A DNA stretch of 64,000 bases from contig VZTG01005244.1 of assembly GCA_013397845.1 (NCBI GenBank), positions 127,755 to 191,754 of the forward strand, read 5' to 3'. Below the pieces are notes generated by a model. The model had not been told where the DNA came from, made no database searches, and worked only from the letters and a program-made list of their open reading frames with translations. Position 1 is the first letter of the stretch; each line of letters begins with the position of its first letter. This DNA comes from Melanocharis versteri. Lineage: Eukaryota; Chordata; Aves; Passeriformes; Melanocharitidae. A program made the position numbers and the translations under genes. This document shows positions 36,863-50,066 of the stretch, one piece after another.

Positions 36863-38302
36863 TATGGAACAGCCCTGGACACAGCAGCAGGGACAGGTGA
36901 CCCAGTGCTGTGCTGGAATCCTGGAGGACATTCAGGAAGCAAAGCCAGCTCGTTCCCGGGGATTCCGCACCTTGCTGGGGTCAGAGGGTAACGCAGACAT
37001 GTTTTGCTCCGGGTTCTGACATTCCTGGGAGCTTAGAAAAGGCGCCTTCAACCTGCCAGCCCTCCTGACCCCTCGCTGCCTCCTGCCAGTGCTGGCTCAG
37101 GTACTGCCACGCAGGTGCTGCTTTGTTTGCCCAGGGCACGTGGAGGAGCTGCCCCGTGGGTCACTGGAGCTGCGCCGGCTGCTCCCACCTCTCTCCAGGC
37201 CCTGCCCAGGTCTCAGCCTGGCCAGCAGCTTTGTTGTTTCTGGAGGCGTCCCCACAAAGGGTACAGCTCCCATCCGTTTGTTTTCTTCAAGCCGAGCTCG
37301 GAGCATCGCTCCCACTTCCCTGGCCGAGCACATCAGCCACCTGCCTTTGTTTGGACAAGTGAAGGAATGAGGCTCTCCGGGCTGGAGCGTGCCAGGCTGG
37401 AACGTGCCACCCACAGGGACAGCTTGGCACAAGCTGCATCGGGGAAGCACGTTTTGAACACGTCAAGCAAGTTCATGAGCCTCAAACCCTCATGAGTTCA
37501 AACCCTCTGCAGTGGAAGTGGGATGCAGCCCAGCAGTGCAAAACCACGTAAGGACTTGAGCATTCCCTCCCCGAAGTGCGGCCAAAGCGCTTGGGGAATT
37601 TTGGATCTCTTTGGAGTAGAGGGGCCCACACACACAAATTGAGTTTACAGCTCATTTGACAGCCTTGCATGGCTCAATTACAGAGGAATTTACCCTAAAG
37701 ATCCCTGATGAAGGAAATCCAGGGGTGGGTGGGATGGCCACAGCCATGTTTTGCAGAAGATTCACGGGGGCAGGGAGAAGAGAGGCCGCTTTGCACCACA
37801 TCCCACCAGGATTCACCCATGGGGGCTGCACATTCCAGGTCCTCCTGTGCCCTGTGTGGGAGAAAGGGGGTCTCTGTCCAGCCTTTTTACCCTCACTTAC
37901 CTTTAGGGACCACCTGGAGCAGCTCCTGCCAGCAGTCCCAGGGAATGTGGGCTTTGCCCTCCAAGAGCATCCCTTTCCCATGGCATGTGCTCTCCTCACT
38001 GCTGGTAGAGGCAGAACAAGCCTGAAGCATCCTAGGGAGGGAATTCCCAAAAGAGGAACTCATAGTAGCCCCAAATATGTCTCGACAGCAGAACTCCCCT
38101 GAAGGGAGTGCCCCAGGACAAGGCAGCCCCTCCCAGGACACAATCCCCCTGTCCTTACAAGTACCATCTGCTGCAAGCAAAGAGACTCGTGGAAGCTTCT
38201 CCCGGGATTTCTGAGCTGCCCTTTGCAGCTCCTGGAAAGGTTGTGGAGGCCTGCAACAAGAGACACAGCAGCTGAGCAAAGTGAGTGACTTGTCTTTATG
38301 CA

Positions 38303-38880
38303 GTCATGGAAAGGTTTGGGTTGGAAGTGACCTTAAAGCCCATCCAGTCCCACCCCCTGCCAGAGGCAGGGACACCTTCGACTATCCCAGGTTGCTCCAA
38401 GCCCCATCCAACCTGGCCTGGAATACTTCCAGGGATGGGGCAGCCACAGCTTCTCTGGGTGCGCTGTGCCAGGGCCTTATCACTCTCATAGGGAAGAATT
38501 TCTTTCTAACATTTAATCAAAACCCACTCTCTTTCAGTTTGAAGCCATTCCCCCTTGTCCTATCACTCCAGGCCCTTGTCCAAAGTCCTCTGGCTTTCAG
38601 ATACTGAAAGACCACAATCAGCTTCTCTTCTCCGGGCTGAACAACCCCAGGTCTCCCAGCCTTTCCTCACAGCAGAGCTGCTCCATCCTTCTGCTCACCC
38701 TGGTGCCTCCTCTGGACTCTCTCCAGCTGCTCCACGTCCTTCCTGTGCTGGGCCCCAGGGCTGGGGCAGCTCTGCAGGTGGGGTCTCACCTGAGCAGGGC
38801 AGAGGGGCAGAATCCCAATCCCTTTCCTGCTGCCCACGCTGGGGATCAGCCCAGCACAGGGGGGTTTCTGGGCTGCACAG
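38303..38880 (-). repeat. CR1 LINE 3' fragment, longest copy (about 580 bases)
   Basis: Starts with catggaaaggtttgggttgg. Beyond the UTR it retains the end of ORF2: read on the minus strand it gives decayed VRPHLQSC, AQHRKDVEQLERVQRR and similar, matching the CR1 reverse-transcriptase C-terminus. Frameshifts and stops make it non-functional. Confidence 0.9.
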
Positions 38881-40639
38881 GGAAAGAATGAAAACTTGAG
38901 ATTGGGTAATGAAAAACAAACTCTGAGCAATTAATCGACACTTAGAGCTGCTTCCTCCACCAAATGGCCTCCCAGATTACCATATTTTTGCAGTCAAACC
39001 CAAACAATTTCCTTCTTTCCTGTGCTGGGGGTGTCCAAGCTCTGGGCGATGCTCAAGGATTGACGTGTTACCGGCATCTGTGCCATGTGTGAAGCAAAAC
39101 AGTTTTCCTCCAACCCGGAAAAAGCCCCAAAACTAATTAAATCTTTTTTATAAAATTACATTCATGAAGATATTTTCTCTATTAGAGCCCATTTTTTTCC
39201 CAGTTTTTGGTTCTTCAAAGCTAGAAACTTGCTGCAGCACCTCGGTGAGGTGTTCACATAAGGACAGGACTACAGAAGCTGGGATTTGTAAGGGAGCAAA
39301 TTAAAGCAATGCTAAAAAGGCCCCATTTGGCAGTTTTCTGCTGTTTTCTGTGGCTCTGACATCTGAACCGTGGTGGCTGCCACAGGCAGCAACACCAGCT
39401 CACCAATCCTGGGCTCTGGCCCTGCAGCCACCTCACCTCACAGGGACACGAAAACCAGGAAACCCTCAGGTTTTGGAACCCCAAGGACTTGCCCAGTGCC
39501 AATGTCAGCTGAAAGAAGCCCAAATGAACCTCAGAAGTGGTACAAGATACTGCTCCTGGCTGAGCAATGTACATGGGGGGCCAACAAGCTCCACATGGGG
39601 GTCCGACCACCAAGGCCCTTGGAACCACGACTTCGCCGCCGGCAGCGAAGGGAAGGGAGAGTTTCTGCTCCAGGGAGCTGGAGGAAAACACAAACCTGTC
39701 ACCAATTACTGTCAGATGAACTCTGCCGGGACACAGGAAGGAGATAAAAAGAAGTGGCAGCACTCAAGCTTCCTGCAAATCCAGAGCATCTCATCAACGA
39801 CTCGCTAGGAGGAAATATATTCGTGGGAGTGCCGGCTGCTTAATGTGCTCTCCCACCCACCTCTCCTTCCTATGGCTCCCAATTTCCCCCCTGGGATTCA
39901 GCGTCTTTTGAGCCAGACACGTTGAGGAATAGGATATTAATTCCCTAAACACCGGAGTTTCAAACTGCTCTGGTCCAAATTAAGCAGATTTTGGGAGGGG
40001 ATAATGGTAAGAGATTCCTGTGTTTCAGTGATCATGGATCCAGGCAGTCTGGTCCCACACTCTGAAGCACCGCCTGACAATACATGTAAAAACTGCTTTA
40101 ATTAACTTAATTTTTTCCTTAAAGCTCATAGATTTCAAGATTAGAGGCACACACCCAGCATGGCTCAGGCTACCCAAAGGAACAAAGCAGCTTTGAGAGA
40201 ATTATGTGTTTCTATAGACTCGGAGACAATATCCACAAGTCCCTTCTTGCAGCAAAACCCTGCATGTACAACCAAGGGCATTAAGCTTTTCATTATTAAA
40301 GTCTTTTTTTCCTTGTTTGGGAGTCATGCTGAAGCTTTCCAGTATGGATAATTGTCCACAGTGTGGGGCACTCCTCATTACACCAGTGTTACACAAGGGA
40401 AAAGGACAAACCTAACACCTGGCTCAGAAGCTGCATTAACTTTAATTTATCCCTGAACACTTACTGTCATTTCAACGCTCCATGACAACGTCACTCACTC
40501 CTCAGCAAGAAACTGAATATGAGGCGCTGTGTGGAATGGATCAGAGAGGGGAAAAGAGGACAAATTTCACTGCAGTGATAGGTAAATCCAGAGTTTACCC
40601 ACACCAGGAACTGTTCGGGTGTTTATGCCCCCCCAGCCT

Positions 40640-40866
40640 TTGTAAAAGGAGAACCCTTTCTCTGAAGAAATGTTTTCCTAATAGCCAACCTTAACATCCC
40701 CCAGTGCAACCTGAGGCCATTTCCACTTGTTCCCTGGGAGCAGAGACCAAACCCCCCAGCTCCACCCTCCCATCAGGGAGTTGGACAGAGTGAGAAGGTC
40801 CCCTCGAGCCTTCTTTTCTCCAGGCTGAGCCCCCCCAGCTGCTCCTCACCAGACTTTCGCTCCAAA
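40640..40866 (-). repeat. CR1 LINE fragment lacking its 3' tip
   Basis: Starts inside the element (aaggagaaccctttctctga) and runs through cttgttccctgggagcagag and cttcttttctccaggctgag to caccagactttcgctcc. The usual tip sequence is absent on its left. Confidence 0.8.
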
Positions 40867-41944
40867 GATTACCTGGACACTAATTTTTAACATCGAAGGG
40901 AAGGGGATTTTATCTGGTAAGTAAAGTTAGAACAAGGAGCAGAACAACAGCATCTCCTCTGCAGGTGCAGGAACCACGACAGGCTTAAGGAGAAGCCACT
41001 CCACAGGTGGCCCCAGCCTGGGTGACCACACATCTTCAGACCCGTGGCAACAGGGCAAAGCTGGTTGGTTCTGTCCCAGGAAGTCTTCCTGTTTCTTGGA
41101 AGCAGCATTCCTGTTACTCCCAGGTACAGCTTTCTGGCTGAGAGTCTTTGGAGGACGCATCCCAAAAGCCAGGACTCTGACGTTCCGCAGCGCTGGCACC
41201 ACAGCGGGACTGGGGAGCAGCCAACACCATCCCAGGGCACCGGCACCGAGGATCCAGCACGGATCCCCCAGGGCACAACTCCCTGCAGACACCCAAACCC
41301 GGCTCTGACGTGCGATCCTGTTTTCCCAAAACCTCAGCAGAGCTGGAACTCACAGCTCTTCTCAGAATCCACGTTCTTTGTTATATCCCAGCAGTGCCAA
41401 AACAAAGCTAGGAATGGCCTCTGCAGGTAGGACCAAGATATCCTGGGGTAACATGACGTCGGAGAAGGAAGGACTGACACGACATCACCTGAAGCTTCAC
41501 TTGTCTTCCAAGAGCAACAGCTGGGATTTCTGCTGGACACTGGCACTGAAAACACCTTTTTTATGGAGATGGCCCTGATTCCCACCTGAGATGCTGCCAT
41601 CACCCAGGCTGCAAAGAGCATTTGTAGACCAGCCAGGCCCACAACTCAGCTGCCAGCACCATCCTGCTGGAGAGAGGACCAAGCCAGCAAACTTTTCAGT
41701 GCATTTTCACCATCCCTTCATGGTTTTGTAAAAGTTCAAGTCAAATTGTCTCCTCAGTCCCCCAGCAAACCACTCCTTTGCTTCAGAAGTAAAATTTGGT
41801 AGTTAATCTACAATGGCACCCTATGGAAGGGCCCCTTGGAGATGCAGCACAGGTTTCTTACTCCCACGAATCCCAGAGAAGCTGCCAACAACTCCCTCTT
41901 CCCATGTTTAATTTCCCCTGCGCTATTTCCAGTTAACTAGCAAC

Positions 41945-42200
41945 TAAAAGGATGGAAAACCCTCCCAGATCATGGAGTCCAACCCCACCCCAGCACTGCC
42001 AAGGCCACCTCTAACCACATCCCCAAGTGCCACATCCACACAGCTTTTAAATACCTCCAGTGATGGGAATTCCACTACTATCCTGGGTAGCCTGTTCCAA
42101 TGTCTCACCACCCTTTCGTTGAAGAAATTTTCCCTAATATCCAATCTAAACCTTCCCTGGCCTTGCTTCCCCACCATTCCTTGATGCTCCTATAAATCCT
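41945..42200 (-). repeat. CR1 LINE 3' fragment
   Basis: Reads ggaaaaccctcccagatcat, agtgccacatccacacagc and ccaatgtctcaccacccttt, ending near cccctgg-type sequence (cttccctggccttgcttcc). Confidence 0.85.
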
Positions 42201-42857
42201 CCAGCAAGGCAGCCTCAGCCACATTTCTTTCAAGGTTAAATACTAATTTAGTTGTGGGATTTTTTTGTGTGGTTTTTTTTTTCTATTTTTCACCCTCTTT
42301 GCTCTTTTTCTTTCTGTGCCCAGCAGGACTGCAGATCCAACCCCAGTTTGGTCACTGGCATGGAGCAGCTCTCCACTAATTCCACGCCTGGTCCTGTGCA
42401 TCAACCTGGACCAAGTCTGGGTTCTTTCCAAGGGGTGTCCTGTCCAGCTGCTCCATGAAACACTGTTTATACGTAAAAAGAGATGCTCCAAACAAGACAT
42501 TTACCCAACACAGAGCCTGAAGCCTCCCGTCAGGCCAACATAGCTGTTCCCTGGTATTTGACCATCTCGCTGCTTGGCTCATGCTTTCATCATGCCCATG
42601 CTATCAATACCCTCTTTCCACTGCAGCTTCCTGTCTCCCTACCTCCTAAGGTTTCGACATGTCTGCAAAGACAAGTTTAGTCACTCCACTTCCCTATTCC
42701 TTCAAGCCTTTCCCATCAAACCCTATTATTCACTGTACTTCAGCATTTCCTAGAGAGCTGCTCCCAACCTCTGTCCCATTTACATCACCACAGACAGATA
42801 ATGCATTTATTTTTTCTAGTAGAGCATGAATCTACCCCAGAATGGCACTTTCCCTAC

Positions 42858-43250
42858 ATGGAATCTCAGAGTGTCAAGGGTTGGATGGGACCTTAAAGCT
42901 CAGCCCATTCCAGCCCCAGCCACGGGCAGGGACACCTTCCACTACACCAGGTTGCTCCAAGCCCCATCCAACCTGGCCTGGAACACTTCCAGGGATCCAG
43001 GGGCGGCCACAGCTGCTCTGGGCAACCTGTGCCAGGGCCTCACCATCCTCAGAGGGAGGAATTTCTTCCCAATATTCCATCTAAACCTACTCTCAGTTTG
43101 AATCAATTCCCTCTCGTCCTGTCACTCCAGTTCTTGATGAAGAGCCCCTCTCTGGCTTCCCTGGAGTTCCCTGAGATCCTGGAAGGCTGTTCTAAGATCT
43201 CCACACAACCTTATTTTCTCCAGGCTGAAGCCCCAATCTCCTCAGCCTAA
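42858..43250 (-). repeat. CR1 LINE 3' fragment, about 390 bases
   Basis: Runs from tggaatctcagagtgtcaag through ggcaacctgtgccagggcct and ctaaacctactctcagtttg to attttctccaggctgaagcc. Confidence 0.9.
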
Positions 43251-46200
43251 CTCCACAGGGGAGGTTTACACAGAGGTGCATCCACCCCTGGGCTTCTCCT
43301 GGCTCAGAGACAAGGCTTGGACGGCAGCTCTATTTACAAGCTCTGCTCCACTTGGAAAGGAAAGACTGAAAACAGCTGGATTCTCTGTGGGCAAGGGGCT
43401 TCAAGAACCAAGACGTGCTCACAGCAGTGTTGACCCAAGGCTATGGGAAAGTGGTGGAGCACAGAGAGCCTGGGCTAAGCAGTCTTAGGACCAGGTAAGC
43501 TTGAAAACAGTTTTTATATGTTGGCTGCAGCACTTGAATTGCATCCTGCACAGGCTATCGCATCTCAGGCACGTCCAGAGGAGATTCTGACTGGCTTTCA
43601 TCCAAGTTTTGCAGCAGAAATGCACTCAGCACGCACAGCTTCAGCTCCCAGCCTTCTCCAAGTCTATTCCAGAGGCTGAAGCATCACAAATGTATTGGAG
43701 CCACCTCCCCTAACTTCTACCCTTAAAGCAACTGGCTTTTACAGGGCAGGCAAGCCTGGGACCTGCACAGAACTGGGATTTCAAACCCATTCCAACAGAG
43801 AAAATGCCTCTTTTGAAGGTGTTGGACAGCTCCAAGAGCAATCCTCAAGTGCCAGCCTCTGCTCCGGGTCTCTCCCACATCAGGACACGTCCCACACATC
43901 TTGTCATCTCCAGGGTGACATGAGCAGAACCACACAGATCCTTCTCTTACCAGCTGGTTCCAGTCTGATCCCATGAATTCCTGATCCAAATTCCTTGGCC
44001 TGGGGGACTCCTTGCAGCCCAGCAAGTACCAGGGTTTCTGGCTGCTCGCTCTGTGTTTTGGCTCCACATGGATGCAAGGCAAGAGTTCTTGGATCCTGGA
44101 GAGTTTCTCCCCGACACAACCCAGCTCACCAGGTCCAAAGCTATGGGATTGTAACACAGTTGAAGAGCCTGAGATAAAACTTCCCAAGCAAAGAAAGAGC
44201 TGGAATAAACTAAGTCATCCTGTTTAAGAAACTCGGGTGGAAGCTGAGAGTATGGAGCTGCAGAAGGGGCAGAAAGGAGGGAGAGGAGGAGACAGGTTGA
44301 TGATCCAGCCTCTCCCACCCTAGGAATGCACAGAAGCTGGCATATGGATCAAAAACACACTTGAGGATGTTATTTTGTTTGTCTAATTCTTGGGTTACTT
44401 AGTGGAAGAATGTTTTCATTGGAACCTGCTGCAAAGCCACCATGTCTGGCAGCAGGACACCAAGATCAACCATGTGAGAACACGCCAAGCTGTGCTGAGT
44501 CCTGAGCCAACACTCAGCTCCACATCAGGCCAAAAACTGACCCAAAACTCCCCCACAAACGTTCCACGCAAACCCTGCCTCCTGCTCAGAACTGCTGCAC
44601 AGCAATACAAGCCCCTTCTCAGCAGCACTTAGATGTTGCTCCAAGCAAGACCCAGCCTGAGGTCAGGACAGGCACAGCCCACTCCCCACAGGAACGGGGT
44701 GAGCCACCTGGAATAAAGCACATTCCCTCCAACCCCAAACACTCCCTCTCTGCAGTGCCACTTCCATCTGATATTTGCAAGGCACTCCCAGAGCAAAGAT
44801 AGGTTCTCCACATCCTCACCTGTGAGGAAGCAGCAATTACCAGGAGCATCACTGCATGGAGCCCATGGATGGCTGCAGGAATGTCCTTATCTGGTTGGAA
44901 GAACCTGGATGTGCCAGGGTGTTAAGTGCCTCACTCCCCCAGCAGCAGCTCCACAGATTCCAGCTGCCAGGCTGGCTCCTTATCGGGCACTCTGTGGGCC
45001 CAGTGGAGCTACTTGGATTCCTCACACCAGTTCTCACAGCCCTTTTGCTTATTTTAAACACATTTCTTTAATTTCTTGCAATGGCTCCTCACTGAAATTC
45101 CTGTGCTGAGATCAAACGGCACCCTGTGATAATCCACTGGCACCAGCAGGAGTGGTAACCCTGACAGACAGGGTTACCACAGCCTCGAGCACTCAAAATC
45201 CATAGGTCATTTGCACATGTGCTGGAAAAATACCTGATGTGAGGTACAAAACACTCCAAGGGTGCTGCTTTCCAATGGGATTACATGGACACCCTTCACG
45301 TGCCAAGTGAGAGTTTTAACACTGGCACCTGGATTGGTGACCTTTTCTCCTTATTGTTTCTAATCTTCCTTTTCTTCAAAATGATTCCCATCCATCACCT
45401 ACCACAAAAATGTTTAAACTTAGTGCCCTGACAGGAATTCCACCATTTTGGCAGTACTTCCACTTGCCTCTGACAAGCGCCAGCTGACCTTCCCACACTG
45501 TAATTTAGAGCACACAACACACGTGTTTTTCCAGACAAAACAGCAAAAAGCCTTCTCAGATCCCAGCACAAAGCTTGTTTAACACTCTGAGGTGCTGATT
45601 CCAAGTGTCAAACTCCAGGGAAAAAATATAATTAAATAAAACAAAGTCACCTCTTAATTCCCACTTTCTTTTACCATGTCAACGTCGCCATTTGCTGCAA
45701 ATCTGGATGCAGCAACAGTGGGAAACAAAGGACTTGAGGCTGAACAAGGAAAGTGTTTTGATCCTTCAAGGTGTCTTGAGTTACATGGAAAAACCACAGA
45801 GCAGCCGTTCTGAGTGCTGTTTTCCAGGTGCCCTTCATCTCCCTGAACACCTCCACAGCTCTCAACCCATCACTTATGAAGCCCTGTCTGCCCTCAGCCT
45901 TCTCCTCTCCCCATGGTTTGATCCTTCTCTTCACTCCAGAGTGATCACTGCTCTGAGTCCACCCAAGAATTCTGCTCTCTGTCCTCAAAGGGAATCCCAT
46001 CATGCCCTGTCCTTCAGCAGGCTTCCCACCTAAGCCACCAACTTAATGCTCAACACTTCTTGCCTTGTTTTTACTTCTGGCATTACCCTCCCAAGGAAAA
46101 AAAACACCTGGGAGCCACAATCTTCCTCATTTCTTCTTTCCTGTAGCCACAGCTTTCTGTTCTTCATCTCTTTGCCTTGCCTCCCAGCCACACTCAATCC

Positions 46201-46461
46201 AGCTCTCCCCAGGGTCACACTGAGACTTTTCCATGTACTTTTAAAATTAGAAGTTACCAACAACGTTCTCCTCCCAGGAAGTCTGTCTTTCCAATCTTCT
46301 ACCCAAGAGACCTACTCCTCAAGAGTTTCCCCAAAAGCCCATGGAGCTAAGATACAGCACACACAACAAAATCCCAGCAGGAAAGCTATCTGCAGTCTCA
46401 GGTACCACAAATTCCTGCAAGGAATCTACTCAAGGTAGCTCTGCTATCAGCAGAATGCCTA

Positions 46462-46628
46462 TCACAGAATTGTTGAATCATTAGAGCTGGAAAAGACCTC
46501 CAAGATCAGAGTCCAACCTTTGAGCACAGCCCACCATGCCCAACAAACTGTATCATGAAGTGCCACATCCACCTGTTTTCTGAACACTTCCAGGGATGGG
46601 GACTCCACCACTGCCTTGGGTGGAGCAG
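46462..46628 (-). repeat. CR1 LINE 3' fragment
   Basis: Runs from tcacagaattgttgaatcat through gctggaaaagacctccaaga and gtgccacatccacctgtttt to ggactccaccactgccttgg. Confidence 0.87.
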
Positions 46629-47984
46629 GTGGCAGCCTCATCCCTGTAGATGAACCCTGATTAAATGAAAGCAAATTTCCAAAATTAAGAGTTGTATCTG
46701 TACCCTAACCTACACTGAACCACTTCCCAGTCTCTGCGTACGAAAGAAGGGGAGAAGCAGCCTAGGGAAGGGAAAGCTGACGCATCTCCTGCTCCCACAG
46801 CTCTGAGTGGAGCAGGTTCAGGTGCAGCACATCCCCGAGCCACGTTCAACCCACAGTGGTCAGATGTCACCTGTGACACCCCTGGGGTGTGAGCAGAACT
46901 TGCACAATACACATCCTGTGTGCACGTGACTCTGCCCTGGGCACATACAACAGGTGGATCATTTTCACCCTGGGCTGTTCTCCAACCTCACTTTTAGAGC
47001 TGTCATCTCCGCAGATCCCATTGGAACACCGACCTGGATGTCAGGAACTGCCACTGCTGACTTCAACACCCACGTCACCGTCAAGTCCTGCCACTGGTAC
47101 CAGTTCCCCAGGTCAGAATGGAGAGACCACACACCCAAAGCCCTGTTGCTGTCCCTGGACTCAGCCACTGCAAACTCAACCAAACAAAACCAGTTCCAAT
47201 TCCGTCAGGCAAGCACAGCCCATCACAACATGCCCAAACTTGAGCCAGCAGGAAAATTTCCTTCCAGGATAAAGCAAGGCTTGGGTCACTGGCCACAGGT
47301 AACAAACTGTGGAGTACAGACGGGAAAGCTCCGGCGTTTTGAGGGACACAGACCACACAAGGCTCTGCCTCACGTGACACTAATTAGAGGATTCATTTTC
47401 TTCAGCAAGGTTCACAACTCTGGAAAGAACAGAAGCTGCACATCTGCATGACCCAGCCAAATGCAGCTGCTCATACTTGCACAGCAGTCTCCTAAAATGC
47501 TCCGATGGCTCCGGAGCCTGTCAGGGCAATGTCCCACCCCTGCAGCTGCACAAACACTCGAGGCAGCGGGTGCTCGGCTGCAGATGGTGAGAGACAAAGG
47601 GCAACTCTTCATGTCCCACATGGTGCTGAAGCACAACCCTCCTCATGATGCCACCAGGCAGAGGATGCAGCCTACAGTTCACCAGGAGAACTGGGAGCTA
47701 TCCTGCAATTAACTTGGTTACATATAGAAAAAAGCCTGAATCTATTACACATTTTGCTGAAAAAACATGTTCAGTCCTCCAAAGCAATGTTCAACTCAAA
47801 ACAACCAGGAGTGGAATGGATCTTTGGGTTAAGGAAGGCAGCAGGATAATACCTGAAGTCTCAGGGACCAGTTCCACAAGGAGGCAGGTAATCCACCTTC
47901 CCTTCCTGCCAACTCCAACCTAACCACCGCCAACCTGCACAATCCACACACAGGGCAAGGTGAGGGACCAAGCTTTCACATTAG

Positions 47985-48908
47985 GTGTAATAGAAAAACA
48001 TTCTTTACTCTGCAAGTGTCTTTACAAATATATATTTATATATTTAAGCCCATTTCAGGCCATAAAAGCCCATAAAAAACAACCAGTACCTTTTTGAACA
48101 AGAGAAACTGCGGGGCAGAAGCCTGAGGTGACAGACTCCCACCCAGGGGCTGCTCTGGCACTTCTCTGAAGGCCTTTAGTTAGCACATAAAATCATCTCA
48201 AAAATCCTTTGTTGTGAAAGGAGGGGCACCATTCTTGCCCCTCCTTCCCCACTCTCTGTATGAGGTAAACTGGGATCACTTTTACATCATCGCTTTAGAA
48301 AGGAGATGTTGTATCCTGAAGACCAGCTTTTCCAAAGAACATTAGTGAATGGGTTAAAAAGGTAAGATGTGTGGATCCAACCATAATGTGCTGTTGTCTC
48401 AAAATAGAAGAAGTTGATACTAAAAAGCTATTCCAGATACATACAAGTACAAACACTAGAGCTGGTCAGAAAGATTCAGTTTCAACATTTTTTTTTAAAA
48501 GCAGGGAAAATTTTCTGCAGTGTGGCTTTTCATTTCCCCTCTCCTCACTTTTCTACCAGTTCCATAAACCCTTCCGAAAAAATCACGTGTCTGTTGTCAG
48601 AGTGCAAAGTCCATCCAAATCTCGTGTTTCAGTTCACTACCTCTACACTTTACAAATCCTGATGGCAAACCAAAAGGTCTCGATTTAACTTAGCAAAAGT
48701 GATATCTAGAAAATATTCAACACCAAGAGGTCTTACAAAAAAACTTGAGACTACTAAGGCATTCTAAGGCACAGTGTTTTGGAAGAAGTGCTTTCTCCCT
48801 GTAGTGTTGCTTTATACACATCACGTGTGCGAGTCCGAGGGATGCGTGGAGCTGCAGAGGGATGCCACGGCTTCTCCCACGCAGGGAATTCCATCTTCTG
48901 CTGCCGTT
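47985..48908 (-). other. RYK: Probable RYK 3' UTR
   Basis: Non-coding sequence directly follows the RYK stop codon on the minus strand. It is AT-rich, free of CR1 and ends near a cluster of weak polyadenylation signals. A UTR of about 0.9 kb is ordinary for this gene class. The exact end is a guess from the signal at 48004-48009; longer forms are possible. Confidence 0.5.
48004..48009 (-). terminator. Candidate RYK polyadenylation signal (AGTAAA variant)
   Basis: The minus strand carries AGTAAA here, following an AT-rich run that also includes TATAAA near 48030. No canonical AATAAA was noticed in the preceding 900 bases of putative UTR. Cleavage would fall around 47980-47995. Variant signals are common, but this one is weak evidence by itself. 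Confidence 0.35.
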
Positions 48909-49020
48909 TCAGACATAGGCTCCCAATGCTGCGTGGAATTCAGTGAGACATTGCACCAGCTGCTGAAACTTGGGTCTCTCCTCAGGATCTAGGGCCCAAC
49001 AGCAGGCCATCACAGCAAAC
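48909..49020 (-). CDS. RYK: RYK last coding exon with stop codon
   Basis: The exon encodes FAVMACCWALDPEERPKF then QQLVQCLTEFHAALGAYV and a TGA. One base at its start completes the Leu codon of the previous exon (GAA CT|G TTT). It is the end of the kinase-like domain: CCWALDPEERPKF corresponds to the subdomain XI arginine region of tyrosine kinases. As I recall it, the human RYK C-terminus is the same. The terminal AYV is the end that has been reported to bind the PDZ domain of afadin (AF-6). The acceptor is TGTGTTGCAG|GTTTGC. The identity of this exon is very secure. Confidence 0.97.
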
Positions 49021-49929
49021 CTGCAACACAGAGGCACAGGGAGCACAGGGAATGTCAGCCAGGCAACCACAGCCCCAGCCTGAAAGGCAAAACAGCATTT
49101 GTCACTGGAAAACTGGCTGAGCAACCAGAGAGAGACAAGGAGCCCTGGATCTTATGGTTCACAATGCTGAACAGCTCCTTCCAAGGATGGACACCTGGAA
49201 TGATGAGCAAAGGGGCTGTGACCAGAGGTGCTGGGCTGATTTAGGGTATGACCCATGGCAATCCAGGAAGGAGTAGTACACAGTTCACTGGAAATTGCTC
49301 AACTGCTATAAAAGCATGGAATGGTTTGGGTTGGAAGGGACCTTGAAGATCATCCCATTCCACCCCCTGCCATGGACAGGGACACCTTCCACTGGCTCAG
49401 GCTGCTCCAAGCCCTGTCCAACCTGGCCTGGAACACTTCCAGGGATAGGGCAGCCACAGCTACCCTGGGCAACCTGTGCCAGGGCTTCACCACCCTCACA
49501 GGAGGAATTCCTTCCCAATATCCCATCTAAACCTGCCCTCTGGCAGTGGGAAGCCATTTCCCCTCACCCTGTCACTCTATCCCTTGTCCCAAGTCCCTTT
49601 CCAGCTCTCTTGGAGCCTGTTTAGGCACTGGAAGGGGCTCTAGGGTCTCTCTGGAGCCTTCTCTGGCCCAGGCTGAACACCCCCAGACTGTCTCCAGAGC
49701 AGAGGGGGCTACAGCCATCAGAGTATTTCCATGGCCTCCTCTGGACTCGCTCCATCAGCTCCACATCCTTCTGATGCTGGGGACCCCAGAGCTGGAGGCA
49801 GCATTCCATGAGGAATGTTCACACCAGGGTTTGTCTGACAGGTAGAACAAACAGGCAGGGAAAGGCAACCCTGGCTCTGACACCACACACAACCCAGCCC
49901 CTTTCTCCTTCCCCAGCAGAGGCACTCAC
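49021..49929 (-). other. RYK last intron
   Basis: This 909-base intron has donor CT|GTGAGT and acceptor TTGCAG. More than half is a CR1 copy in the gene's sense direction (49314-49812). Nothing else is recognised. Confidence 0.93.
49314..49812 (-). repeat. CR1 LINE 3' fragment in the last RYK intron (about 500 bases)
   Basis: Runs from agcatggaatggtttgggtt through ggcaacctgtgccagggctt to ccacatccttctgatgctgg and the decayed ORF2 end (QHQKDVELMERVQRR when read on the minus strand). It is in the same direction as RYK. Confidence 0.92.
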
Positions 49930-50066
49930 AGTTCGTCGGGGCAGTTGATGGGCTGAGCTATTCGATAGCCATCCTTTAAATAAGCTGCCATCTCGAAGGG
50001 GTCGATGTCCACGTACGGGGTCTGTCCCAAGGTCATCAGCTCCCACAGCGTCACCCCGAAGGCCCA
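49930..50066 (-). CDS. RYK: RYK penultimate coding exon (kinase-like domain, C-lobe)
   Basis: The exon encodes WAFGVTLWELMTLGQTPYVD, then IDPFEMAAYLKDGYRIAQPI and NCPDE, plus two bases of the next Leu codon. WAFGVTLWEL is the kinase subdomain IX motif (DVWxFG) following SASDV in the exon before. DGYRIAQPINCPDEL is the alpha-G to alpha-H stretch found in receptor tyrosine kinases. The acceptor is CTTTGCAG|TGG and the donor CT|GTGAGT. It is flanked closely by CR1 copies of opposite orientation (49314-49812 and 50248-50416). Confidence 0.97.

Larger units (their letters stand above)
14031..47980. other. Intergenic interval between SLCO2A1 and RYK
   Basis: About 34 kb between the SLCO2A1 promoter and the probable end of the RYK 3' UTR. 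Apart from CR1 fragments, simple repeats and one N gap, which are listed individually, I recognise no exon, RNA gene or LTR element. CR1-free stretches without visible content include 14300-15480, 18000-20190, 20470-22770, 23460-26570, 29470-34970, 43260-46450 and 46640-47980. Enhancers or non-coding transcripts could be present but cannot be seen from sequence alone. Confidence 0.7.

Noticed and set aside
38303..38880. Possible intact CR1 reverse transcriptase
   Set aside because: Only the last few hundred bases of the element are present, and the ORF2 remnant is interrupted. No copy in the window is long enough to be active.
14031..47980. Endogenous retrovirus, LTR, tRNA gene or CRISPR-like array
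   Set aside because: No gag/pol-like coding, LTR pair, tRNA A/B box pair or regularly spaced direct repeats were found by eye. All recurrent sequence is explained by CR1, simple repeats or the chimeric repeat.
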